From Sva-07 sp963747375 (GTDB lineage: Bacteria > Actinomycetota > Acidimicrobiia > Acidimicrobiales > Ilumatobacteraceae), in NCBI GenBank assembly GCA_963747375.1, contig CAVVFL010000011.1, positions 430,959-494,958 on the forward strand: 64,000 bases of DNA, written 5' to 3'. A program made the translations under genes and the position numbers. Below, one piece after another: positions 55,545 through 64,000 of the stretch; positions within the stretch are counted from its first letter, which is position 1, and every line of letters begins with the position of its first letter. The notes beneath the pieces are model-generated. The model worked only from the letters and a program-made list of their open reading frames with translations. It did no database searches and was not told the origin of the DNA.

Positions 55545-58500
55545 ATGAGAGCAAGCGTGGACGAGTTGCGATCGCAGAACCTCCCCCATCTGGCGGAGGT
55601 CAGGGTTGACGATCGTCGCATGATTCTACTTGTGGGGAGCGCGCCGGGTGTCGAGCTCGACAACAATGGCTCCGTGGGGGTTTCGGACCATGGTCGCGCG
55701 AGCGGGCTGTTCGCCGTGCTGTGTGCAGATGTCGGTGACCGCGTAACCGCAGCGACCGTCGGCGGAGTCGTCGCGGAGATCACACAACGTTGCGGAGGAA
55801 CCTTCGTGGCCGATGTGGAGCCGTCGAGGCACATGGCGTCGATGTTCGCGCTCGCATCTGACGCGATGCGGGCCGCACTGGAGATTGCAGCCACCCTCGG
55901 AATCCGCAGTGCGGTCGACGTCGCCGAGTTGGACGGCGACCGCTCCAGCATCGAGCCCGGCATCGTCCGCTGCCGGGGCCTGCTCGACGCCGCCAATGAC
56001 GGGCAGGTCCTGGCTTCCTCGGCGGCGATGGATGTGGCGAGATCGGCCATCGGCGGCTCGATCGAGATGACCGATCTCGGCGTGCACGATGTGCGAGGAC
56101 GTCAGGGTCGGGTGTGGATCTGGCAACTCGATCGGACGGGATTGCGCCGATCGTTCGCACCGCTACGGACCCGCGACTCGATGGCCACCACCCTCCCACT
56201 GCCCGGCACCTCGTTCATCGGGCGGGAAGCCGACGTCTCCGCGCTCGCCGAACTTCTCGAATCCCACCGAGTTCTGTCGATCGTCGGTGCCGGCGGCTGC
56301 GGCAAGACGCGCCTCGCGGTCGAGGTTGCGATCGAGATCCTCGGCCGATTTCGGGGCGGCGCGGTGTGGGTCGACCTGGCACCGCTGACCGAGCCGTCGG
56401 CGGTGTTCGGCGCCGTCGCCACTGCCGTCGGCCTGCACACGCCCGGCGAGATCACCGCAGAACGCATCGCCGCGCACGTCGGTGAACGATCGCTCCTGAT
56501 CCTCGTGGACAATTGCGAACACGTCGTCGCCACGACCGCCCGGCTGGTCGCGGCGCTCACGGCGTCGTGCGCGTCGGTTCGGATCCTGGCGACGAGCCGT
56601 GAGCCGCTCGCGTTGACGCACGAGTCGGTGTGGCGCATCCCGTCGCTGGGGGTGCCGCAATGCGAGGGTGGTGACGATCTGCTCGACAGCGACGCCGGGC
56701 GGCTGCTGGTGGAGCGGATCCGTCTGGTCCGACCGACCTTCGAGCCCGACAGCGACGAGGCGCGAGCACTCGCAGATGTGTGTCGCCGTCTCGACGGGAT
56801 CCCACTCGCGCTGGAACTGGCTGCCGCTCGCACGTCCACGATCTCGCCGATCGAACTTGCCGGCGTCCTCGACCAACGCTTCCGGTTGCTCGGTGGTGGG
56901 ACTCGCGACTCGATCGCCCGGCAGCGAACGCTCGAAGCGTCGGTGGCCTGGAGCTACCAACTCCTCACCGCAGACGAGCAGCGCTGCTTCCGGCGGCTCA
57001 GCGTGTTTGCCGGGTCGTTCTCGCTGGATGCTGCAGTCCGCATGTGCAGCGGTGCCTTGCCCGATCCCGAGGACTCGATCGTTCGGTTGGTGGACTGTTC
57101 GTTGCTCGTCGAACGCACCGGTGCGGGTCCACGACTGCAGATGCTCGAGCCGATCCGATGGTTCGCCCGGGAACGCCTCATCGACAGCGACGACGCCGAC
57201 GACGTGCTCGGCCAACTGCTGGCGTGGGCGGTCGACACCGCCCGGACGCTCGGCGGGCAGCTGGAAGGACCAGCGCGTGACCGAGTCCCTCGAACGGCTC
57301 GACGCGGACGTCGACAATCTCCGCGGCGATGGACTGGGCGGGCGACCACGGGCGACTCGCGGAAGCGGTCGGCATCCTCGCGGCGACGTCGTGGTATTGG
57401 ATCTGGCGGGGCCGACTCATCGAGATGGAGCACTGGCTCCGTCGATCGGGAGTCGACGATGTTCGCCTCGAACCTCACGACAGGCTCCGCCTCGTGTGGG
57501 CCAGGTCCGAGTTGACCGGAAACCGCGGCAGGGCGATCGGTGACCTGGTCGAAGAGGGGGTCTCGCTGGCCCGTGAGGTCGGCGACCGGGCCGCCGAGGC
57601 GAAGTTCCTCGTGTCGCACAGCCGATTTCTCGCCTTCACCGATCCGCTCGGCACCATTCAACACGCCGAAGCCGAACGCGACATGTGCCGCCGTGAGGGC
57701 CTCCCGTTCTGGGCGGCGATGAGCCTCGTTTCGGAGGCCCTCGCAAACTTCACGCTCGGACGGTTCGACCTCGCCCAACCGCCCCTCGACCAACTGCGGA
57801 TCGAAGCTCGGGCCCTCGGGCATCCGCAGCTGATTGCGGACGAAATCTCACGGCGTGCGATCGCCGACCGGCGATTCGGCCGATACGACGCCGTTCGAGG
57901 GGCAATCGCCCAGATCGACGAGATCACCACAGGACTGACCACGCTCAACTCCCAAGCGCTGGTGCATGCCCAGGCCGCGCTCGTCGACGTCGCTCGAGGC
58001 CGAGCCGATACGGCCCTGGCCGAGATGGACGAGCTCTACCGCCTCTACACCGTCGCCGGCGAGTACGGGTACCTCCCCTCGATAGCGCTACCGATCATCG
58101 ATGCGCTGATCGACCTCGGGCGCCCCGGGGAAGCGGTGGAGAGATTTGAACGAATCTGGCAAAGAGCGAGCCTGAGCATCTCGTGGCGGCTCCGTCTCGG
58201 CAGTGCCCGTGCCACCGCACTCCTCGCCGCCGGCGACGTCGACGGCGCACGGTCTGCGTTCACGGCAGTTGTCGACGAGGCACGGGTGACGCCGAACGAG
58301 CACGAGGCCGCCATCGCTGACCGGTTCCTCGCCACGATCGACCGTGCCGACCAGCGCTTCGCCGACGCCGAGACGCGGCTCCATCGGGCGCTCGAGATCC
58401 AAGCCGGGTTCGGCTATCCCCAGTACGTCGCCGGCATCCTCGAGGACCTGGCCGGCATCGAGCTCGAGCACGACCGACCCGACCCTGCGGCCGTTCTCTT

Positions 58501-58903
58501 CGGCGCAGCAGCATCGATCCGGGAGCGTTCTGGCGTCACTCGACGAATCGGTCGCCAGCAGGCCTACGACGCCGACATCGACGAGCTGCGACGCCGGCTC
58601 GGCGACGAACTCGTCGAACCGTGGCGGCGAGGAGCCGCGCTGACGCTCCAGGATGCGGTCGACCTCGCCCGGCGCGGGCGAGGCGAGCGCGGCCGCCCGG
58701 CGACAGGATGGGAGAGCCTGACCGTCACCGAGAGGAAGGTCGCCGCGCTGGTCGCCGAGGGTCATACCAACCCCGAGATCGCCGAGCGGCTCGTGATGGG
58801 TCGAGCAACGGTGAAGACCCACGTCAGCAACATCCTGCGCAAGCTCGGTCTCGCCAACCGCACGCAACTGGCCGGTCGCGCCGCACAACGGGGCACCACA
58901 TGA
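55545..58903 (+). CDS. Large ATPase regulator: degenerate cyclase homology domain, NB-ARC-like ATPase, TPR, LuxR HTH; frameshifted
   Basis: About 1,119 residues. Residues ~55-210 resemble a class III cyclase with most catalytic residues lost (GLFAVLCADVGDRVTAATVG). The ATPase has P-loop VGAGGCGKTRLAVEVA, Walker B LLILVDNCEHV and RLDGIPLALELAAARTST. TPR-like helices follow. The C-terminal LuxR motif is LTVTERKVAALVAEGHTNPE with ATVKTHVSNILRKLGLANRT. The frame changes near 57282 and 57325 (ESLERLDADVDNLR then AAMDWAGD). It is divergent from the dehydrogenase operon, which it probably controls. The start at ATG 55545 is tentative. Confidence 0.85.
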
Positions 58904-59312
58904 ACGAACGCGAGGTCGAGAACGCTCGAACTGGAGAGCGGATCGAGTTCGTCCACGAATCGCGCGAGCTGCTGCGCATGGAGGTCACATGGACGCGACA
59001 TGGCCATCGCTCCATTCGACACGAGCATCCTGGGATGGAGGAACGCTGGGAGGTCATCGAGGGCACCGCTGCGTTCGAGGTGGACGGCATCCGAGTGGAG
59101 GCCGGTCCGGGATCCTGCGTCATCGCGCCGAAGGGACGTCCGCACCTCGCGTGGAACCCCACTGATCGACCGGTCCGGCTGCGCATCGAGATGCGTCCGG
59201 CCCTGCGGTGGGCGGAGTTCGTCCGCGGGCCTTCGCCGGTGACGACCCGGCGCAATTGTTCGAGGAATACCACCAGGAAATCGTGCTCGCCCCGGCAGAG
59301 CAGAGAGGGTAG
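58900..59312 (+). CDS. Cupin-domain protein, frameshifted near the C-terminus
   Basis: About 137 residues. Cupin motifs: SIRHEHPGMEERWEVIEGTA (with H and E ligands) and GSCVIAPKGRPHLAWNPTDR (second motif with H). The last ~25 residues are read one frame over after about 59230 (AQLFEEYHQEIVLAPAEQRG). The ATG overlaps the LuxR-regulator stop (ATGA at 58900-58903), so it is co-translated with the regulator. It is probably a metal-binding enzyme or sensor; the substrate is unknown. Confidence 0.8.
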
Positions 59313-59516
59313 GCATCGTGATTGCAGGTATGCGGCTGCGTACACCTCGGAGCGGTCAGGGACGCAACGACGTCGGGCGATGCACCCTTGGATGCAGCGA
59401 TGACATCGAGTGGATCCGGGCGCTCGACGACTGCGACATCGTCATCCATCGGATGATCCGTGGACCTGGTGGGTTCTCATCGTTCCTCCACCAAGACGAC
59501 GGGTCGGACTGCTGAG

Positions 59517-60392
59517 ATGGACCGGATCATCGCGACGGCGACCGGACGCCGAATCGGTACCGCCGAGTTCGGTGATCCGAACGGAGCCCCAGTCCTGTGG
59601 TGTCACGGCGGACCGGGCAGCAGGCTCGAGCCTGCCTGGTTGTCCGATCCGGCACGGGCCAGCGGTTTGAGGATCATCGGACTGGATCGTCCCGGCTATG
59701 GCCTTTCTGACCCCTGCCCAGGTCGGTCCATCCTCGACGTGGTCGACGATGTCTTCGAGGTCGTTGCCCGGCTGTCCCTCGACCGGTTCGCCACCGTCGG
59801 CGTGTCTACCGGCGGGACCTACGCACTTGCCGTCGCGGCAGCTGCACCGGCGCGTGTCTGGGGCGTCGTCCTCGCCGGCGCGATGACCGACATGGCGTAC
59901 AAACCGGCGCGCGACACGATGAGCCCGTCCCATGCCCACGACGTGTGGAACGCACCGGATCGTCCCGCTGCGCTCGCGGCCGCGATCGCCGCCCACGGCG
60001 AGCACGGCGAGAAGCTGTCCGACGGCAAGCTCTACGCAGCACTTCCGCCCGCCGATCAGGCAACTCTGCGCGACCCGGGTTGGGCTCGCCATACCCAGGC
60101 CGGCCTGAAATCGTGGTTCGCTCACGGACTCGAGGGCTACACCGACGACCGGATCGCCGACAGAGACGGCTGGGGCGCGTTCGACGTCATCCGGATCACG
60201 TGTCCCGTCGTCGTTCTGCAGGGTACCGACGACATCATGGTCCGACCCGTGCACGGGAGACACACCGCATCCATCGTGCCCACAGCGACCCTCCGCCTCC
60301 TGGCCGGCCACGGCCACTTCAGCGTCGAGTCGCTCGTCGTTCCCGAACTCGCCCGCCTCCAGCAGTTCGACGCCCCCGCCGACAGCCGCTGA
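59517..60392 (+). CDS. Alpha/beta hydrolase
   Basis: 291 residues. The oxyanion motif is PVLWCHGGPGSRLEPAWL, strand 4 LRIIGLDRPGYGLSDPCPGR, the nucleophile elbow FATVGVSTGGTYALAVAAAA (GVSTGG, Ser nucleophile), the acid CPVVVLQGTDDIMV and the His LLAGHGHFSVESL. All triad positions are present. The HGGPGS block is like proline-iminopeptidase relatives. ATG 59517 is chosen by domain start. It stands alone, 204 bp after the cupin gene with no other feature seen between. Confidence 0.88.
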   Translation: MDRIIATATGRRIGTAEFGDPNGAPVLWCHGGPGSRLEPAWLSDPARASGLRIIGLDRPGYGLSDPCPGRSILDVVDDVFEVVARLSLDRFATVGVSTGGTYALAVAAAAPARVWGVVLAGAMTDMAYKPARDTMSPSHAHDVWNAPDRPAALAAAIAAHGEHGEKLSDGKLYAALPPADQATLRDPGWARHTQAGLKSWFAHGLEGYTDDRIADRDGWGAFDVIRITCPVVVLQGTDDIMVRPVHGRHTASIVPTATLRLLAGHGHFSVESLVVPELARLQQFDAPADSR

Positions 60393-60717
60393 CGGCTCAG
60401 CGGATTGGGTGAAACCGCCCGGCTGTGTCCGCACACTTCGTTCAGCAGGCACGGGCGAGCACGCGCCCGCGTACCTGCGAAGTCGCACGCCTTCGGCACC
60501 ATGCAGGCCGCTCGACGGTCACGCTCACCGATGCAGGTGGGACCGCTCCTGACCCCCACGACTGTGACCGGCCACCGCGTTCCAGATCATTCGATCACGG
60601 CGTCGTCTCGTGACGGAGTGCGCTCAGTCGTGACGGCGCTCGATCACGCCGGCGTAGATCAGAGCGCGAATCGTCGGCCAACGTGATTCTGCGGGCTGCG
60701 CTCGCGGTGCCGGTCGA
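60393..60717. other. Intergenic stretch without recognisable gene
   Basis: 325 bp between the hydrolase and the convergent cyclase gene. No coding-like frame, strong hairpin or repeat was noticed. Confidence 0.4.
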
Positions 60718-61537
60718 TCAGGTGCGAAGGGGCGGAAACTTGGTCGGCAGTCCGGGCGACATCACCTGCGACAGCAGCATGTTGCCCGGAATGCCGCGCA
60801 ACCTCTGAACGCCGAGCTTGCGGAATCGAACACCCGACGGACGCATTCCAGTCAGCGCCGTCGTCAGATCCTCCGAAACGACGATCTGGCCGCCGTGAGC
60901 CACGTCGCAGATTCGTGCGGTGGCGTGGACAGCCATCCCGGCATAGTTCGGTTCGGCCAATTTCGGATACCCGGCGTGGATGCCGGTCCGGATGCGGACC
61001 TGGTGGTGGCCGCTGATCGACGCCGCGGCGAGGCGGTGATGTGCGTCGATCGCGGCAGTCACCGCAGCGGCCGGACTCTCGAACGCGGCGAAGAATTCGT
61101 CGGCACGTGCCTCGACGGCACATCCGCCGACGGCGAGAACGGCGGAGCGCTGGATCTCACGCACATCGGCCAGCAGGTCGGCGTAGCCGTCGCCGAGGAC
61201 TGCCAACAGCGACGACGAGCCCTCGATGTCCGTCATCAACATCGTGACGAAGCCGGTCGGCAGAACCGCAGCGTCGGGGACTGCGGCGCGGGCCGACTCG
61301 ATCTCGCTGCTGATGAATCCGATCGGAACGATCTTGAATCGCTTCAGCGCGCAGCAACCGATCGCGTGCCTGCGCTCGGGCCCGTTCGTCCTCGAACTCG
61401 ACCTGGCCGAACCGAGCGAGCGCGTTCCGAACGTGTGCCGCGTCCATGATCGGCAGCCGTCGCACGCCCGCACGGTCCACGTAGGCAAACGCGCGATCCG
61501 GGAGCCGCTTCCGTTCGGCAGCGCTCAGCTTGGCCAC
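60718..61537 (-). CDS. DUF6582-like domain fused to class III adenylate/guanylate cyclase domain, frameshifted once
   Basis: About 273 residues. The first ~65 (LPDRAFAYVDRAGVRRLPIM, then DAAHVRNALARFGQVEF) match a small actinobacterial domain often annotated DUF6582. After a frame change near 61350 comes the cyclase domain: metal Asp in TMLMTDIEGSSSLLAVLGD and second Asp in EARADEFFAAFESPAAAV. The Asn-x3-Arg motif reads GMAVHATARICDVAHGG (His for Asn, Arg kept). Cyclase activity is plausible but not certain. GTG 61537 lies 6 nt from TACGCT (minus, 61544-61549). Confidence 0.78.
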
Positions 61538-61795
61538 GTACCCAGCGTAGTTACGTGACCGGGTCCATCCGGGTCTCGTCATCGACCACGAGCGGTGGGG
61601 TCATGATCGACCTCAACGTGTTCCACGATCGTGAGACGGTAGCGGCATGGGCGAGACGACGTCGTCACAGCGGCCTTCCAGGAGCGCCCAGGCAGACCGG
61701 GACTCACCCGTCGGCTGACGAAGCCGGCTTGTGGACGGGATTATCGGGTGCTCGACTTGGGCTTCGCACGGCGGCTAAGAAAAGGAGGAACCGTC

Positions 61796-62779
61796 ATGGG
61801 CGGAACTTACTGGAGTGACGACCACTATCGGGAACGAGCTTCCTTCCTGCGGAGGACGGGAAAGAGCGCGTTCGAGTACCACGACCTGACGATGCGGTTG
61901 CCGGAGCGCGATCGCCGGGTCCATGACAACATGAATCCGCACGGGGTCAAGACCCGCGACAGCCGCGACAGCGCGGTGCACCCCGAGTCGAAGGCGGTCG
62001 CCGTGTTGTTCGACGTGACCGGCTCCATGGGATGCGTGCCACGCATCCTGCAAGAGAACCTCTGCCAGTTGATGGGCTTGCTGCTGCGAAAGGGCTACCT
62101 CGCCCACCCGCAGATACTCATCGGCGGCATCGGCGACGCCACCTGCGACCGTGCGCCGCTGCAAGTTGGCCAGTTCGAGTCGGGCATCGAGATCGACCAG
62201 GATCTCGCCAAGCTCTGGCTGGAGGGCGGCGGAGGCGGGCAACAGACCGAGTCCTACGAGCTGGCCATGTACTTCATGGCGCGGCACACCTCGATCGACT
62301 GTCTGGAGAAACGTCGTCAACGAGGATACCTGTTCCTGATCGGCGACGAGATGCCCTACCGCTCGGTCAAGCGGAAGGAGGTGTCCAAGCTCATCGGTGA
62401 TCGGCTCGGGGAGGACATCCGCGTCGAGCAGATCGTCAGTGAGCTGGAAGCGAAGTACGACACCTACTTCATCCTTCCCAACCTGACCAGCTACTACGAC
62501 GATCCGAAGATCCACGGCCGGTGGGTTCAACTGCTGCGGCAGAACGTGATTCGACTGGAAGATCCGAATGGGATCTCTGAGTTGATCGCTTCGACCATCG
62601 GTTTGGCCGAGGGCGTTGTGGATCTCGACGGAGTGTACCGGGACCTCGTCGATGCCGGACGCGGTTGCGTGTCCGACGCGGTTTCCAGAGCACTGCTGCC
62701 GGTCGTGCAGGCAGGCCCGAGAGCCGAATCGCTTGCCTTGCCGTTGCTGGGGGCTGGGACCGGATTGACTAGGCTCTAG
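61796..62779 (+). CDS. VWA-domain protein with MIDAS motif
   Basis: 327 residues. The MIDAS is in AVAVLFDVTGSMGCVPRILQ (D-V-T-G-S). Other blocks are LIGGIGDATCDRAPLQVGQF, LWLEGGGGGQQTESYELAMY and RGYLFLIGDEMPYRSVKRKE, the last giving the distal MIDAS Asp. No membrane segment or signal peptide is seen, so it is cytoplasmic and probably a metal-dependent protein-binding module. AAAGGAGGAA at 61781-61790 is a very strong Shine-Dalgarno, unlike the leaderless neighbours. It precedes the PurA homologue by 76 bp. Confidence 0.8.
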   Translation: MGGTYWSDDHYRERASFLRRTGKSAFEYHDLTMRLPERDRRVHDNMNPHGVKTRDSRDSAVHPESKAVAVLFDVTGSMGCVPRILQENLCQLMGLLLRKGYLAHPQILIGGIGDATCDRAPLQVGQFESGIEIDQDLAKLWLEGGGGGQQTESYELAMYFMARHTSIDCLEKRRQRGYLFLIGDEMPYRSVKRKEVSKLIGDRLGEDIRVEQIVSELEAKYDTYFILPNLTSYYDDPKIHGRWVQLLRQNVIRLEDPNGISELIASTIGLAEGVVDLDGVYRDLVDAGRGCVSDAVSRALLPVVQAGPRAESLALPLLGAGTGLTRL

Positions 62780-62855
62780 CAGAGATGTGCGATGTTGGAC
62801 ACTTTGACGGGGCCGGCCACTAACGCCGGCCCCGCCTTGACGGAGCAGTGTGAAA

Positions 62856-64000
62856 ATGAAGCGAGCAGTGATTGTTCAAGGGCTGGGGTTTGGCGACGAA
62901 GGGAAGGGCACGCGACCGTCGACTTTCTCACGCGGGAACTTGGCGCCGACCTGGTCGTGCGATACTGCGGCGGTTCCCAGGCCGGGCACAACGTGGTGCT
63001 GCCCGATGGGCGGTGCCACACATTTTCGCAGTTCGGCGCCGGGACCTTCGCGGGTGCGGCGACCTACTTGGGCGAGCAGACGATTGTCAATCTGCCGGCG
63101 ATGCACAAAGAGGCCGAGCACCTACGGGAGATGACCGGCGAAGATCCGTTCCGCAAGTTGCTCGTCCACCCGCGGCGCCTTGGTGTCGACCGTCTATCAC
63201 CAGCAGCTCAACCGTCTCCGCGAACTGTCGCGGGGGGCCAATCGCCACGGCTCCTGCGGCCACGGAATCGGCGAGACACGGAATTACTGGCTCAAGTACG
63301 GGCGCGACGCTGTCTTTGCCGGCGACCTGAAGGACCGCGAGACGCTTGCCGGCAAGCTGGAACTGTTGCGGCAGCGGGCGTTGTTGGAGGCAGGAGACTT
63401 GTCGACCGTGTTCCCACTGACCAGCATTGGCGATTGGGGGCCTTCATGGATTCCGCCCGGCCACTGATCCACGAGCTGCAGGCGAAGATGGCCGGGTCAC
63501 TTGCGATTCAGGCTGCCGTGCCAGATTGTACCACGGCGATCTTCGAGGGAACGCAGGGCGTGCTACTGGACGAGTGGCGGGGATTCCACCCGTACACCAC
63601 CTGGAGCACCGTGACCCTGAATCACGCCCTGGCCATGGTCGAGGAGAGTGAAGCGGAGGAGGTCTGTACCTTGGGCGTCATTCGGGCCTACATGACCCGT
63701 CACGCGCCGGGCCGCTGCCCACCTGGAACCCCGACTTGCTTGCGAAGCTCACCGATCCGGGCAACCCGACGAACGCCTGGCAGGGCACGATACGACGCGG
63801 CTGGTTGGACTTGGTGCTCCTGCAATATGCCCTTGACGCGGCGGGCGGGTCGCTGGACGGCCTGGTCATCAACTGCCTGGATCATTTGGCTGACATCTCG
63901 CCGCAGATTTGCGTCGGCTACAGGTGCCCTCACGGCACTGAGATCAAGCAACTGCGAGCGTCGCCCGTTCCGTGGCTGACTGCGCAGGAGAAGCTCACCA
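62856..64000 (+). CDS. Divergent adenylosuccinate synthetase (PurA) homologue, frameshifted and cut by window end
   Basis: About 381 codons and still open. It begins MKRAVIVQGLGFGDEGKG, the PurA GTP loop with catalytic Asp. VVRYCGGSQAGHNVVLPDGR parallels GGNNAGHT, NRHGSCGHGIGETRNY parallels GTTGRGIG, IFEGTQGVLLDEWRGFHPYT parallels FEGAQGxLLD, LGVIRAYMTRHAPG parallels the substrate-binding Arg region, and TIRRGWLDLVLLQYALDAAG matches GWxDLxxLxY. The frame changes near 62902, 63176, 63440 and 63710. It should join IMP, or an analogue, with an amino acid using GTP. Pairing with a VWA gene argues for a non-housekeeping role. Confidence 0.8.

Noticed and set aside
61555..61818. Small open frame upstream of the VWA gene
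   Set aside because: No ribosome binding site or motif, arginine-rich composition, and it overlaps the VWA start with its strong Shine-Dalgarno sequence in another frame.
62856..64000. Assignment of the PurA homologue as phage PurZ (2-aminoadenine pathway)
   Set aside because: PurZ enzymes are reported to lack the catalytic Asp of the GDEGKG loop, whereas this protein keeps it. No DatZ-like, MazZ-like or DNA polymerase partner is visible in the window.

Overview
The window reads as chromosome of a high-GC actinobacterium. Many gene families typical of that phylum are present: UPF0182, DUF3263, a LytR_C-type protein, PAC2, an actinobacterial-type HemQ, a DivIVA-domain protein, DUF222/HNH, DUF2254 and a TIGR03086-type fusion. 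The paired DUF1800/DUF1501 genes, the GTG starts and a dense set of leaderless promoters (TANNNT placed 6-9 nt before the start codon) would fit Acidimicrobiia (Ilumatobacter-like); that placement is inference, since no 16S gene is in the window.

Layout. 0-8.6 kb: small stress and housekeeping genes (ArsR/SRPBCC pair, DUF222-HNH, membrane proteins, zinc alcohol dehydrogenase, DUF2254, 2OG-Fe oxygenase). 8.7-13 kb: a translationally coupled pair, a flippase-like membrane protein with an embedded pseudokinase followed by a Vps62-like membrane protein. 13.1-15.9 kb: an SPFH-SHOCT / zinc-ribbon / membrane-anchor operon. 16-23.6 kb: SRPBCC-lipoprotein operon facing a TetR regulator across a two-operator promoter region, initiator tRNA, cytosine-deaminase-like enzyme, nitroreductase, EamA exporter, YgjV-like protein, TrpB2. 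23.6-37 kb: UPF0182, a DivIVA-to-phage-head-protein fusion, PDZ-Lon protease, HEAT protein, PAC2, NUDIX, GlnD, a substrate-binding lipoprotein, HemQ. 37-42 kb: GroEL with a CIRCE operator, enoyl-CoA hydratase bracketed by two copies of a 50-bp palindrome, MoaD-like protein, glycerate kinase, LytR_C protein, DUF3263. 42-46.6 kb: DUF1501 and DUF1800 secreted proteins, uridine kinase.

46.6-52 kb is an accessory segment bounded by two outward-facing 3' halves of different tRNA genes, each broken at the anticodon loop as expected of tyrosine-recombinase attachment sites. It carries three aminoglycoside-phosphotransferase-fold kinases, a MarR regulator, a GNAT and a decayed NmrA-like gene; I recognise no integrase. 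52.3-55.5 kb is a minus-strand operon (DinB-like protein, methylsuccinyl-CoA-dehydrogenase-like enzyme, alpha/beta hydrolase, truncated P-loop kinase) divergent from a large ATPase-LuxR regulator (55.5-58.9 kb). Cupin, hydrolase and cyclase genes follow. The last 2.2 kb holds a VWA protein with a strong Shine-Dalgarno sequence and a divergent adenylosuccinate-synthetase homologue running off the end; this pair is the best candidate for an unfamiliar system.

About nineteen genes are split by single-base frame changes while remaining coding-like throughout, including groEL and glnD. This looks like residual indel error in the sequence rather than true gene loss. Coordinates for these genes span the reconstructed gene.
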